The notes: generated by a model not told the origin, from the letters alone. Numbered from the stretch's first letter, positions 1 through 8,356 are shown. The stretch: DNA of 18,977 nt from CAZOIA01 sp964579675 (GCA_964579675.1 CAZOIA010000108.1:1-18977); one strand, 5' to 3'. Program-made: numbers and translations.

Positions 1-18
1 ATTAACAGGGAGGTCTAA

Positions 19-333
19 TTGTCGCTGGGAGGGAATTCTAATCGTCGCCCATCACAGGCCTTGCAGTTGCTCACACAGCTAGCACAGATTGTGAATGAAG
101 ATGTACACGACGCGGATCTTGAGTTCGAGTACTCCAGAGTACTCGTAACCTGCCTAATAGACAGCTGCGTGTACGACGAGGCGCAGACGATGGTCAAGAA
201 GGCTATTGTCCTTGCTCCCAGAGACGAGGACAGGGCGACTCTGGAGGCCCAACTGGCAGAGCTTCATTTTCTGCAAGGCGAACTGGACTCGGCAATCCAT
301 ACTGCCAGCGAGCGGGGCAAGATCGATGATTGA
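19..333 (+). CDS. TPR-like helical protein, N-terminal part (104 aa), split from the next ORF
   Basis: Starts at TTG directly after an in-frame TAA (16-18), with a strong ribosome binding site AGGGAGG at 7-13, five bases upstream. The TAA may end an upstream gene lying outside the window. The product is alpha-helical and resembles tetratricopeptide repeats: paired helices with small and hydrophobic residues at repeat spacing, for example around VLVTCLID and later LAELHFLQGELDSAIHTASE. No catalytic motif, signal peptide or membrane segment is visible. Its stop codon lies inside the first codons of the next frame (ATGATTGA, 326-333), and the helical repeat pattern seems to continue there. It is therefore either the first half of a frameshifted solenoid gene or a separate, translationally coupled small gene. 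Function unknown. Confidence 0.6.
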   Translation: MSLGGNSNRRPSQALQLLTQLAQIVNEDVHDADLEFEYSRVLVTCLIDSCVYDEAQTMVKKAIVLAPRDEDRATLEAQLAELHFLQGELDSAIHTASERGKIDD

Positions 334-2545
334 GCAACTGCAATGCCCATCTCGAAAGCTGCTGATTGCTTGTCGTGCCAAGGCGATGCAGGGCCACGTT
401 GAGACGGCGCTGGCCGAACTGGGCCGAAAGCTCTTCGGCGAAGAACGCATCCCTGTCATCGACCAGATCGCCCTCGGGATGGCGAGGGCTGAGCTCTTAT
501 ACTTGGACGGACGCGCTGAAGAATCCTTTGCACTTTTTGAGAAGTCGATTGACCCCGTGCTCGGCGCGGCTTCGGGCGAGATCGCTCTAACCGTTGCTGA
601 CAATCGCAACGTCATCGCAATGAGCTTGGTCGCCCCGAAAAGCGCCAGTGATTTCTATGACATCTACGATCATCTGCGGCTCGCAGGTATACAGCGTCGT
701 GACCTCCAGGCGATAATCGAGGCTGACGAGGCTGCCCGTAAGGGAAGGCACTACGAGTCCCTTCCTGCAGTATGGCGAGAGTTGATACGTGCTTACCATT
801 CGGGGAACTGGCGGGCGCTGCACTGGGCATCAGAACGCATGTCCTTGCAGTGTCTGCACCTGGGACTGCCTGATGAGGCAGTGTATCACGGCATAGTCGC
901 CCAGAACAGAGACATGCTCGAGGCTGCGGGTGATTTCATTGTGGCCCGACGCGATCCGACCTTGGCGTCGAAGACCATCGACAAGCTCCTCGCCGTGGCG
1001 CATCTTCAGTGTCACTTCTGCGTGGCGTGTTATCTGATTCGCAAAGCTTATGACGTCATCCCAGATTCTCAGGTGTCCGCGGTCTTCGAGTGGTTAATCA
1101 CGAGATGTAAGCTGCCGATATCGACTCTGCGCAATCCTCAAACAAGCATGAGAGCCTGGGAGACGTTGCTGGCGCTTGTCAGGCGACTGAAGCCAGACGA
1201 AGCACGCCGTGCAGTGTCTGTTGCCGTCTCGCATGAGGGCTGGAAGAAGCCTAGTCTGCAAAGAGCCAACATGATAGACTGCGTGAACGGCTGCGTCGCT
1301 CTTATCAACGCTGATGAGCTCGATGATGTTGCGGAGGCTTCGCTTCCACTTGCTACCGATGCCAAGGCCGACCATGACTACGGTCATGCACTCAATCTCC
1401 TTGGTCACATTGCCCAGCGAGGCACGCCTGACATCAAGGCGCGACTTGCAAATGCACTTTACCCGCCGGGCAAACCAACACGGGATCTGCTCCTTGCGCA
1501 GCTGTTTTCGGTATTCGGCAAGAAACCCGCGAGTAAGGACGAGATCTCGCGGGCAGCAGAAAAGGTAGCCCATGACATTCGCCTGCAGGTTCAGCGTCTG
1601 AAACCAGAGGAAGAGCCTCAGACGGTTAGCGACTCCTACGGGAATATGGCCAGTACAAAGGACGGTCAAAAGATAGTAGTCCAGATGCTGAGCGGTACGC
1701 GACAGCTGCAAGTTGCGGCGAACGAGCGGGACTTAATCAAGGCTAGGTCATTCAGCTGCCTTATCGACGCTGTCCTTGAGATGGTGGAGGAGCCCGAGAA
1801 CGCGATTGCCAACAAATCAACGCTAATTGACTTTCTTGCCAAAGTCAGTGATCGCTTCACGAAGACACAAGCTTCGCGCGTGTTTCGTGTGCTTCGTCCT
1901 TTGGCAGAGGGGCATGTCGCCGAGCCGTCGGCTGGTATGACCGCGGCGCAAGCGAGGGACCCGCTCAATCCATTCAAGATGAACATGGGGGATCCTGATC
2001 AGATTCCCGGCTTGGCCATCTACGCGCTGGCACTTACAGAAAAGGCTAGACCAGGCGTCTACGGAAGGGAAATGGATAAGCTCTTGGTTGCGGGTCTTAG
2101 CAGCGCTAATGGTCCCACTAGGCTGGGTGCCATAATCGCCGCTGGACATCTGCCGAAGCTCTCCGCGCAGGCATCTGCAGCTATGTTGATGGCCACCAGA
2201 GACCATGATCCGAAGGTGGCAGCGTCCGCCTTCAGAGTCATTGCTACCACCTGGGCCGCCCGTGCCGAGCAGACAGATTGGCAACTACTGGCGCACTCGC
2301 TGAGAATGGCGATGCAATCCGCTTCGGTTGAACTCCGCCGCGCCGCTGCGCTGGCCGTGGGGGATTTGGTGTCTAGTGCACCGCACGAGGAGGTACGACA
2401 GGAGATGGGCTCGCTCGCGGGGCTGTTCGCCCAGGATGCGTGTCACTCAGTTCGGATGGCCGCTGCGGCAACAGGAGGACAATCCACAGAATCTGGCTCG
2501 GGGGAACGCAATCCCCCGACGTTGGTGCTTGCGCGAGGGGTCTGA
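326..2545 (+). CDS. Large TPR/HEAT-repeat solenoid protein of unknown function (739 aa)
   Basis: Long ORF with no recognisable enzyme motif. I start it at ATG 326. The same frame is open back to 206, but the peptide there is arginine/tryptophan-rich and looks like the out-of-frame shadow of the preceding ORF. A GGGG stretch near 314-317 could serve as a weak ribosome binding site, or translation could be coupled through the 8-bp overlap. The N-terminal third reads as TPR-like helices (e.g. LLIACRAKAMQGHVETALAEL). Residues about 560-715 read as HEAT-like repeats (e.g. LRRAAALAVGDLVSSAP and DPKVAASAFRVIATTWAA). The final ~25 residues turn Gly/Ser/Pro-rich and lose the repeat pattern, so the C-terminus may be cut or frameshifted near 2470. 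Such solenoids are usually protein-interaction scaffolds. No pathway can be assigned. Confidence 0.7.
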   Translation: MIEQLQCPSRKLLIACRAKAMQGHVETALAELGRKLFGEERIPVIDQIALGMARAELLYLDGRAEESFALFEKSIDPVLGAASGEIALTVADNRNVIAMSLVAPKSASDFYDIYDHLRLAGIQRRDLQAIIEADEAARKGRHYESLPAVWRELIRAYHSGNWRALHWASERMSLQCLHLGLPDEAVYHGIVAQNRDMLEAAGDFIVARRDPTLASKTIDKLLAVAHLQCHFCVACYLIRKAYDVIPDSQVSAVFEWLITRCKLPISTLRNPQTSMRAWETLLALVRRLKPDEARRAVSVAVSHEGWKKPSLQRANMIDCVNGCVALINADELDDVAEASLPLATDAKADHDYGHALNLLGHIAQRGTPDIKARLANALYPPGKPTRDLLLAQLFSVFGKKPASKDEISRAAEKVAHDIRLQVQRLKPEEEPQTVSDSYGNMASTKDGQKIVVQMLSGTRQLQVAANERDLIKARSFSCLIDAVLEMVEEPENAIANKSTLIDFLAKVSDRFTKTQASRVFRVLRPLAEGHVAEPSAGMTAAQARDPLNPFKMNMGDPDQIPGLAIYALALTEKARPGVYGREMDKLLVAGLSSANGPTRLGAIIAAGHLPKLSAQASAAMLMATRDHDPKVAASAFRVIATTWAARAEQTDWQLLAHSLRMAMQSASVELRRAAALAVGDLVSSAPHEEVRQEMGSLAGLFAQDACHSVRMAAAATGGQSTESGSGERNPPTLVLARGV
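2499..2518. repeat. 7-bp perfect hairpin at the 3' end of the solenoid gene
   Basis: CGGGGGA (2499-2505) and TCCCCCG (2512-2518) are perfect complements around a 6-nt loop. The hairpin lies about 30 bp before the stop codon, and no T-run follows on either strand, so it is not a standard terminator. It coincides with the region where the HEAT pattern of the protein disappears. Confidence 0.4.
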
Positions 2546-2643
2546 TCCGGTTATCCGCCGGACATGCAGCAACGAGCGACCGAGCTTGTGCTCGAGCAGA
2601 CAGAGGTTCTGTGTAAGGACTGGTCTCAGCCGTAAGGACGGTC

Positions 2644-3042
2644 TCATCTTCTCGACCGCGCCATCTGTGCCCATGCCCTCCGCTGTTTTTGCCAATCCAT
2701 TATTTGAGCGATCGGCCGGAGATCGCGTTCCGTGACCGGGTCACGCCCTTCGGTCACTCGCGGGAGGTGAAGAATCGATTCCTGGATGTCCGGTGCCAGG
2801 TGGTTCAGGTTCATGATCTGCGTCATCCGAGGCTGGGTCACGTGTGCCAGGCGGGCCAGTTCGGACTGGTCGGCAACTTTGCCTTCGCGGAGGAGTTGGT
2901 CAAAGCGGATTGCCAAGGCCATCAGTTTGGACACGCGAGGCGTGCGACCAACGGGGGCCGTGGGTGCGGGCGCCGGACCGGGCATGGCGGTCTTTCGCCG
3001 GTACTTGATGGCGAAATGGATTTGCCTAGTGACGGTTGTCAT
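2644..3042 (-). CDS. Small HTH protein downstream of the recombinase (132 aa)
   Basis: I start it at ATG 3042 rather than at the upstream end of the ORF, because that start overlaps the recombinase stop as ATGA (3039-3042), a typical sign of translational coupling. The basic N-terminus (residues 1-20) is followed by a Pro/Ala linker. Next comes a helix-turn-helix of the kind seen in ParB/KorB-like proteins, at about residues 58-78: SELARLAHVTQPRMTQIMNL, then HLAPDIQESILHLP. The C-terminus is basic. I infer a DNA-binding accessory or regulator of the recombinase cassette. Its last-in-operon position and the overlap suggest it is made together with the recombinase. It could instead control transcription of the cassette; nothing in the sequence decides this. 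Confidence 0.8.
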   Translation of the reverse strand: MTTVTRQIHFAIKYRRKTAMPGPAPAPTAPVGRTPRVSKLMALAIRFDQLLREGKVADQSELARLAHVTQPRMTQIMNLNHLAPDIQESILHLPRVTEGRDPVTERDLRPIAQIMDWQKQRRAWAQMARSRR

Positions 3043-4607
3043 GCGGCCTCCTCCATCTTGCGGTTGATCAGCGACCGGATGCTCGTCGGCCGGAACGTGA
3101 CCGATACGGTGCCCGCTTTGCCGTCGTATTCCACTGTCGAGATCAGCAACTTGAGCAGCCGGGCCTGCTCGCGCGGGATCAGACTCTCCCATAGGCCATC
3201 GAAGTCGGCAAATGCGGCCCGCGCCTCGGCCTGCGTGACCGTTTCGCCTTCCAGTTCGGCAACCCGCGATTCGAGTTCCGGCAGGCGCTGATCTGTCGCC
3301 GAAAGCTGCTGGTGCAAGTCAGCGATACGAGCCGTCACGTCGGCCGTGCTCCTGCCGCTGGTGGCGAGTTGCTGCAATTCCTCATGATGGCGATTGCGTT
3401 CCCGGCGGAGGTCGTCGCGCTCGCGTCGGGCTTCTGCAAGCTCGGCGTCGATAGCAGTGTGAATATCGGCCAGCACCTGGGCCAACAGGGCCTCGTCCCT
3501 GGCCAGGTCGCGGACCTCGTCGACCACCACGCGTTCGATTTCCCCCGCGGGCAGCGTGCCGGCAGGGCAGGCGTCGCGGCCGTTCTTCATAGCATTGACA
3601 CAGCGGTAATACCGGTGGTAGATGCGTTTGTTCCTGGTGACGAAGGTGTGCGTCATGGCCGCGCCGCAGCTCTTGCATCGCAGCAGGCCCCGCAGCAGCG
3701 CCCCGTACTTATTGCGTACCTCCGCACCGCCGGTCCGCCCGTTGTGCTTGAGTTGCTGTTGAACCCTGTCGAACAGGTCCTGGTCGATGATCGCCTCGTG
3801 CTCGCCGGCGTGAAGCTCGTCCTTGTAGCGGATCTTGCCGGCATAAATCGGGTTGGTCAGAAGCTCATGGAGGGTGGCCTTATCGAACGGACGCCCACCC
3901 ACCTGTTTGCCCTTCCTGGTGATTCGCTGCTTGTTCACCCAGCCACGACGGGCCAGTTCCCTGACCACAGGCAGCAGCGAAGCCTCCTGGAGATACATCC
4001 GGAACGTCTCCCGAACCCGGGCGGCCTCCCTGGCGTTGATGACCAGGCGTGGGCTGGGGCCGGAGCGGTCGACGTCGTAGCCCAGTACGGGCACCCCGCC
4101 GATCCATTTCCCCTTCCGGACCTGCGCGGCCTTTTTGTCGCGGATACGCTCGCCGATGATCTCACGTTCGAACTGCGCGAAGCTCAGAAGGATGTTGAGG
4201 ATCAGCCGGCCCATCGGTGTCGACGTGTTGAAGTGCTGGGTGACGGACACGAACGAGACGTTGTGCCGCTCGAACGTCTCCATGATCCGGGCGAAGTCCA
4301 ACAGCGAGCGGCTCAGGCGATCCACCTTGTAGACGGCGACACAGTCGACCTTGCCAGCCTGGATGTCGACCAGCAGCCGCTGGAGCGCCGGTCGCTCCAC
4401 GTTGCCACCGGTGTAGCCGCCGTCGTCGTAACGGTCCGCCAGGCAGACCCACCCCTCTGCCTTTTGGCTGGCGATGTACGCCTCGGCCGCTTCGCGCTGG
4501 GCATCGAGCGAATTGAACTCCTGGTCGAGTCCTTCCTCGCTGGACTTGCGGGTGTAGATGGCGCACCGGATCGTAGGCTTCACGGCTTTGTTGTTTTTCC
4601 CGCTCAT
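3039..4607 (-). CDS. Large serine recombinase (522 aa)
   Basis: Site-specific recombinase of the resolvase/invertase superfamily, acting through a 5'-phosphoserine DNA intermediate. The N-terminal catalytic domain (about 12-160) shows YTRKS with the nucleophile at Ser22, followed by SLDAQREAAEAYI and YKVDRLSRS carrying conserved arginines R97 and R100. Residues about 170-290 fit the Recombinase domain (GVPVLGYDVD, LLTNPIYAGKIRYKDE). A zinc ribbon follows with cysteines C311, C314, C336 and C347. After that there is a long charged coiled coil (about 385-455) of the sort that controls directionality in large serine integrases. Length and domain order are complete. The gene overlaps the DUF2924 gene upstream and the HTH gene downstream by ATGA each, so the three form one translationally coupled unit. 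Elements carried by such enzymes integrate at short att sites, which I could not define here. Confidence 0.95.
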   Translation of the reverse strand: MSGKNNKAVKPTIRCAIYTRKSSEEGLDQEFNSLDAQREAAEAYIASQKAEGWVCLADRYDDGGYTGGNVERPALQRLLVDIQAGKVDCVAVYKVDRLSRSLLDFARIMETFERHNVSFVSVTQHFNTSTPMGRLILNILLSFAQFEREIIGERIRDKKAAQVRKGKWIGGVPVLGYDVDRSGPSPRLVINAREAARVRETFRMYLQEASLLPVVRELARRGWVNKQRITRKGKQVGGRPFDKATLHELLTNPIYAGKIRYKDELHAGEHEAIIDQDLFDRVQQQLKHNGRTGGAEVRNKYGALLRGLLRCKSCGAAMTHTFVTRNKRIYHRYYRCVNAMKNGRDACPAGTLPAGEIERVVVDEVRDLARDEALLAQVLADIHTAIDAELAEARRERDDLRRERNRHHEELQQLATSGRSTADVTARIADLHQQLSATDQRLPELESRVAELEGETVTQAEARAAFADFDGLWESLIPREQARLLKLLISTVEYDGKAGTVSVTFRPTSIRSLINRKMEEAA

Positions 4608-5110
4608 CTTTGCACCCCGACCTTGAAGAACCGAAACCCATTGATGTGGCTGCGGGTGATCCGCTTGGCCACGGCCGATAGCGTGCGGTAGCGTTCACCT
4701 TCGTACTCGAAGCCACCATCCTTGAGGACGACGACGCGATGGGTGCGGCCCTTGTACTCGCGAACTATGGCCGAGCCAGGCGCCGGCAGTCGCGGGTCGG
4801 TCGGCTTGCTCTGGACTGTCGGGACTGGCCTGGTCACGACGGCCGATTCACCGATCTGAGGCGGACAGATCATGGTCTTGGGGGCCATGACCCGCACCTC
4901 GGCGTCGTTGGCCAGTTCCGCGGCCCGCTTGCGGGCACGTTCGGACAGGTCGCCCTCGGCGTCGGCCTGCAAGCGCCAGGCGATCTTACGGATGAGGTAA
5001 GCCCGATGCCGGGTCCGGCAGGGCTGGCCGTGCAGTTCGGCGTAGCGCTCGGCCAGGTCGCCCGTGGTCATCCGGTCCAGGGCGGCGAGTTCAGTTGCGA
5101 GGTCGTGCAT
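4604..5110 (-). CDS. DUF2924 family protein (168 aa)
   Basis: The C-terminal part (about residues 105-162 from this start) carries the DUF2924 signature: DPRLPAPGSAIVREYKGRTH, then FEYEGERYRTLSAVAKRITR and NGFRFF. The N-terminal half is helical (HDLATELAALDRMTTGDLAE). I prefer ATG 5110 to the GTG at 5143 because GGAG (minus strand, at 5121-5118) sits 7 bases before it, whereas the GTG has no ribosome binding site. Proteins of this family are commonly encoded directly upstream of large serine recombinases, as here, and the biochemical role is not known to me. The surface is strongly basic, so DNA binding in support of recombination is a reasonable inference. Its stop codon overlaps the recombinase start (4604-4607). 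Confidence 0.85.
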   Translation of the reverse strand: MHDLATELAALDRMTTGDLAERYAELHGQPCRTRHRAYLIRKIAWRLQADAEGDLSERARKRAAELANDAEVRVMAPKTMICPPQIGESAVVTRPVPTVQSKPTDPRLPAPGSAIVREYKGRTHRVVVLKDGGFEYEGERYRTLSAVAKRITRSHINGFRFFKVGVQR

Positions 5111-5151
5111 GATGCGGCTCCGTACATCAGCGTGTTCCGACACACGGCCCG

Positions 5152-5361
5152 TTAACCGGCGGGTCGCGGAGCCACACTGAGCCTCGTTTCCAACGAAACC
5201 TCAAGGCCAGTTCGCCGCTCTTTTGAGGTTTTTCTGCCGGGCGGCGATGCGGCCGATTTGGCCGTGCGGAGGCGGCGAAGAAGGCCGCTGGCGAGGATGG
5301 CGGCGACCTCGCGGCGGCGTTCTTCGGCCGTCATGCTTTCGGGATCGGTGGTCGAGATCAT
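5152..5361 (-). CDS. Small basic protein, first gene of the recombinase cassette (69 aa)
   Basis: Starts at ATG 5361 with GGGAG about 8 bases upstream on the minus strand. The frame is open further up, but the peptide there has no helical pattern. The product begins with an acidic, helical segment (MTAEERRREVAAILASGLLRRL) followed by a Lys/Arg/Ser-rich tail. Short ORFs with this kind of start are familiar upstream of DUF2924/recombinase pairs, and this one lies about 40 bp before the DUF2924 start on the same strand, which supports it being real. Function unknown; possibly a small DNA-binding accessory. The 10-bp sequence GTTAACCGGC occurs at both ends of the gene (5151-5160 and 5441-5450). 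Confidence 0.65.
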   Translation of the reverse strand: MISTTDPESMTAEERRREVAAILASGLLRRLRTAKSAASPPGRKTSKERRTGLEVSLETRLSVAPRPAG

Positions 5362-6246
5362 GACAAGGCTCCCACGGGCGGGTTTGTGTTTCCGCCCACA
5401 TTGGTTACCTATGCCGTCCGCCGCCGACGTGCCCACGCCAGTTAACCGGCCGGACGGTTTTGCGATTCCGTTCGCTCCAGCGGGCACGACCACCTGATAA
5501 CCCGAGCCCACGGTTCTCTCCGGCGGAGAGAGACTTTGGGCGAAGACGGGCGGATCGGGCGAAGGGGCCTGATGCTGCGGTTATCTCTCGTGGTGGATCA
5601 GAGACACTGGCCTGGGTGGGCGGGATCCGTAAACCCTTGGCAAACCGTGCGTTAAAAGCGAAAACGCCGACGAGCGGATGCGTCGGCGTTCAGCGTGAAC
5701 CGGGGGGCCGGTCGCGTTTGCAACCGGCCGGGAACTAGCGGGAGCTCAACCGACCTCGAAGGCACCTGATCCTGCGAATAGTCACACGCTGGTGATGCGA
5801 GGTCTCTCAGGAACCTAACCCCAGTGGTTCATGTTGCTCGGTATCGGGTTTGCTGCTGGCAGTTCTTACAGTCGCGATTCAGGCCAGAGTCGGGAGGGAC
5901 CCGTAACGTCGCGTCTTCGCAAGGGTCCTGTGCATGCCATCCTGAGAGAACCAGGCACACAAGCTTGGACCCAACCCAAGGGGCGGCTCTCTAACCCGGA
6001 CATGCGCCACCCGGCACCCAGCGAGGGCGTGACCCCATCCGCGATCGCATGCTCCGCCCCATTGCCGCGGTCCTCGATTGGCGCAAACAGCGACGATTGT
6101 GGCAAGAAGTCAAATCAGCGGTGCGATGACCCCGGGGGCGCCGGTCCCCGTCCTGGCCCCGCTGTGGATAAGTTCTCTGCGATTGTTCTTGGCGGGGCAG
6201 TTTCCGCCGTTGCGCCGTCGTACCGGCCACGGTGTGCCAGGCAATG
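5362..6246. other. Gene-poor spacer between the recombinase cassette and the two-component genes
   Basis: About 885 bp with no convincing coding sequence: the plus and minus ORFs here have no domain pattern or good ribosome binding site. It holds a 7-bp hairpin TCTCTCC-GGC-GGAGAGA (5515-5531), the terminator-like hairpin at 5663-5690, and a 7-bp inverted repeat GGCCGGT/ACCGGCC (5706-5712 and 5723-5729). The promoter of the minus-strand recombinase cassette should lie in the left part, but I see no clear -35/-10 pair. The right part would be the untranslated end of the histidine kinase transcript. No tRNA or other structured RNA was recognised. Confidence 0.6.
5654..5690 (-). terminator. Probable Rho-independent terminator (minus strand)
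   Basis: A perfect 10-bp stem, AACGCCGACG (5663-5672) with CGTCGGCGTT (5681-5690), encloses an 8-nt loop. Read on the minus strand, the stem runs into a broken T tract (TTTTCGCTTTT, 5664-5654). This fits termination of transcripts coming from the two-component genes, although the kinase ends more than 550 bp earlier. It could also insulate the recombinase cassette from that read-through. Confidence 0.6.
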
Positions 6247-7704
6247 TCAGCCCGGTTTGCCGGTGGTGAGATCCTGCGGCAGGCGAGCGGTGACCCGCGT
6301 GCCCGTACCGGGAGCGCTGTCGATGTGAATGCTCCCGCCGTGGGCCTCGACGATCGTGCGGCAGATGGCCAGCCCGAGCCCGACACCAGGTGTCCTTTGG
6401 CGAGAGCGAGACCTGTCCACTCGGTAGAAGCGATCGAAAACCCGAGAGAGATCGTCCGGCGGGATACCGGGGCCATCATCAGCAACCGTCATCTCCACGG
6501 CTCCGTTTTCGGCCGTCGCGGCGACCGACACGCTTTTTCCCCGTCCGCTGTACTTGATGGCGTTGTCCAACAGGTTACCGACAAGTTGGCGCATACGGGC
6601 GTCGTCAGCGTGTACGCGGACGGGCCCAGAGCATGTGAACTTCAGTTCCACGCCCTCGTCTTCCGCCAGGGGTCGGTACAAATCGATGACGTCGGAAATG
6701 GCCTTGTCGAGCTGCATTACCGTACGTTCAAGGGACAACTCTCCTGCGTCTGCGCGGGCCAGCAGCAGAAGGTCCTCAGCAATCCGGCCAAGGCGGTCGT
6801 ATTGTTCGATGCTCTCCTGGATGACCTCTCTGAGTTCATCTTTCGATCGAGTGGCACTCAGTACGACCTCAGCATTGCCCCGCAGGGCCGCGAGGGGGGA
6901 ACGCAGCTCATGAGAAGCGTCTGCCGTGAACTGCTTGAGCCGTGCGACGTACTGCTCGATACGGTTCAGCATGGCGTTCAACGTCTCGGCCAGGCGGTCC
7001 AACTCGTCACCTGTGCCACTGAGTGGGATCCGCTCGCCCAAGGCATCCGCCGTGATTCGCTCAGCCTTGCCGATGATGACCTGAACAGGTCGGAGACTCC
7101 GCCCCGCGACAATCCGCCCTCCCCAGAAGGCCACAATGCCGGCGACGGCCAACGCCACTGCACATATTCCCCGGAACGTACCGAGCGATCTTGATACCCT
7201 GTCGAGCAGATACCCCGCCTGAGCCGTGTAAGTCCGCCCGTCCTGGCCGGTGAATCCCCGAGTGCACATACGAACGGGGTAGGCAGATTTCGGATCATCG
7301 ATCGTCTCGAACACCGGCTTCGCCTCCTCCGCGTCCACGCTGAGTCTGTGAGGAACTGGTGCCCGAAGTTGCTCCTCCGGATCATAAGTCAGCAGAACCG
7401 CCCCCTGATCGTTGAGTAGCCGGTAGCTCAGATCGCCACGGACGCGATGCCCCAACTCGAGGGCAACGCCTTGTTCGGCCGCTTCATAGTCCTGGCCGAA
7501 TTCCTTGAACACGCGGGCGGTCAGTTCCTGGATCTCTCCCTCGAGGATTCCGTCCACCTCGTGATGCAGGGACCACGAGAGCCCCGCGTAGACGATAAGG
7601 CATACAAGGAGACATACACCGGTCGTGACCCCCGCTCCCCAGAGAGTGAGACGAAACCGTATCGTGTTCCACGGTCTTCTACGATTCGTTTTCTCGGAGG
7701 ACAT
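6247..7704 (-). CDS. Heavy-metal-type sensor histidine kinase, CusS-like (485 aa)
   Basis: Inner-membrane sensor kinase. From ATG 7704: TM1 about 19-44, periplasmic sensor region about 45-178, TM2 about 179-201, HAMP about 200-252. The dimerisation/phosphoacceptor helix contains FTADASHELRSPL with phospho-accepting His265. The ATPase domain has the N box NLLDNAIKYS (Asn381), the G1 box DDGPGIP, the F box FDRFYRVD and the G2 box GVGLGLAI (about 440-445). Length and the HAMP/HisKA/HATPase order match the CusS/CopS/PcoS type. The frame is open upstream to 7788, but ATG 7704 gives a normal basic N-terminus. It overlaps the end of the response regulator gene by 26 bp, so the two are co-translated. 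Neighbouring efflux genes and copper-type boxes suggest it senses a periplasmic metal, probably Cu(I)/Ag(I). The metal ligands cannot be identified by eye. Confidence 0.92.
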   Translation of the reverse strand: MSSEKTNRRRPWNTIRFRLTLWGAGVTTGVCLLVCLIVYAGLSWSLHHEVDGILEGEIQELTARVFKEFGQDYEAAEQGVALELGHRVRGDLSYRLLNDQGAVLLTYDPEEQLRAPVPHRLSVDAEEAKPVFETIDDPKSAYPVRMCTRGFTGQDGRTYTAQAGYLLDRVSRSLGTFRGICAVALAVAGIVAFWGGRIVAGRSLRPVQVIIGKAERITADALGERIPLSGTGDELDRLAETLNAMLNRIEQYVARLKQFTADASHELRSPLAALRGNAEVVLSATRSKDELREVIQESIEQYDRLGRIAEDLLLLARADAGELSLERTVMQLDKAISDVIDLYRPLAEDEGVELKFTCSGPVRVHADDARMRQLVGNLLDNAIKYSGRGKSVSVAATAENGAVEMTVADDGPGIPPDDLSRVFDRFYRVDRSRSRQRTPGVGLGLAICRTIVEAHGGSIHIDSAPGTGTRVTARLPQDLTTGKPG

Positions 7705-8356
7705 AGCCGACCCCACGGATGGTGTGAATGAGAGGAGGATGAAATCCGTAGTCCACTTTCTTGCGCAGGCGGTTGATGTGAACGTCAACCACGTTGGTCT
7801 GGGGATTGTGTCGGACCCCCCACACGCGGTCCAGAATCATCGTCCGGCTCACCACCTGCCCTGCATGCCGAATCAGGTACTCCAGGAGAGCGTACTCGTT
7901 CGGCGACAAATCGATTCGCCGGTCGGCGCGGTGGACGCTGCGGGCCACGATATCGACGGCCAGATCGGCCACACGCAAGGGGTTGTCGACCACGTCTCGC
8001 CCGCGCCGCAACAGGGCGCGTATACGGGCAAGGAGTTCGGGAAAACTAAAGGGCTTGGCCAGGTAATCATCGGCGCCGGAATCGAGGCCCTTAATCCGAT
8101 CGTCGACATCATCGCGGGCGGTCAGGCAGATGACCGGCGTGTGAATGCCTCGCTCACGGATATCACGCAGAACGCCCAGACCGTCTTTGCCTGGCAGCAT
8201 CAGGTCCAAGACAATGACGTCGTAGTCGCCCGTGCAGGCTGAGCGGGCTCCCCCCGGGCCGTCCACGGCAACGTCGACGACATAGGACGCCTCGTGCAGT
8301 CCCTTCTCCAGGAATCCCACGACGCTGGGATCATCCTCTACAACGAGGACACGCAT
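7679..8356 (-). CDS. OmpR/PhoB-family response regulator, CusR/CopR-like (225 aa)
   Basis: The receiver domain (1-115) has the acidic pocket E7/D8/D9, phospho-acceptor Asp51 in VLDLMLPGKDG, Thr79 (LTARDD) and Lys101 (KPF). The C-terminal winged helix (about 128-222) has the OmpR pattern. Its recognition-helix region, TNVVDVHINRLRKKVD followed by LIHTIRGVGYVL, closely resembles CusR/PcoR as I remember them. I start it at ATG 8356, where the receiver fold begins and a GGGAG lies about 9 bases upstream. The frame continues to 8554, but that part is not receiver-like. The gene is divergent from the glycosyltransferase gene, with a copper-box-like palindrome (8501-8516) between them. It most likely activates the four promoters described in this window. 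Confidence 0.93.
   Translation of the reverse strand: MRVLVVEDDPSVVGFLEKGLHEASYVVDVAVDGPGGARSACTGDYDVIVLDLMLPGKDGLGVLRDIRERGIHTPVICLTARDDVDDRIKGLDSGADDYLAKPFSFPELLARIRALLRRGRDVVDNPLRVADLAVDIVARSVHRADRRIDLSPNEYALLEYLIRHAGQVVSRTMILDRVWGVRHNPQTNVVDVHINRLRKKVDYGFHPPLIHTIRGVGYVLRENES

Noticed and set aside
206..325. N-terminal extension of the large solenoid ORF
   Set aside because: The peptide is Arg/Trp/Pro-rich and out of frame with the TPR-like coding of 19-333, which has the good ribosome binding site.
3312..4691. 459-codon plus-strand ORF opposite the recombinase
   Set aside because: Mirror of the recombinase and DUF2924 genes, whose domains and catalytic residues are clear; its own translation shows no fold pattern, and GC-rich codons produce such shadows.
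2548..5585. CGGTTATC at 2548-2555 and 5578-5585 as att core of the recombinase element
   Set aside because: Only 8 identical bases with dissimilar flanks; serine recombinase cores cannot be recognised on that basis.
6232..7194. 320-codon plus-strand ORF opposite the histidine kinase
   Set aside because: Lies antisense to the kinase boxes and lacks a ribosome binding site or any domain signal.
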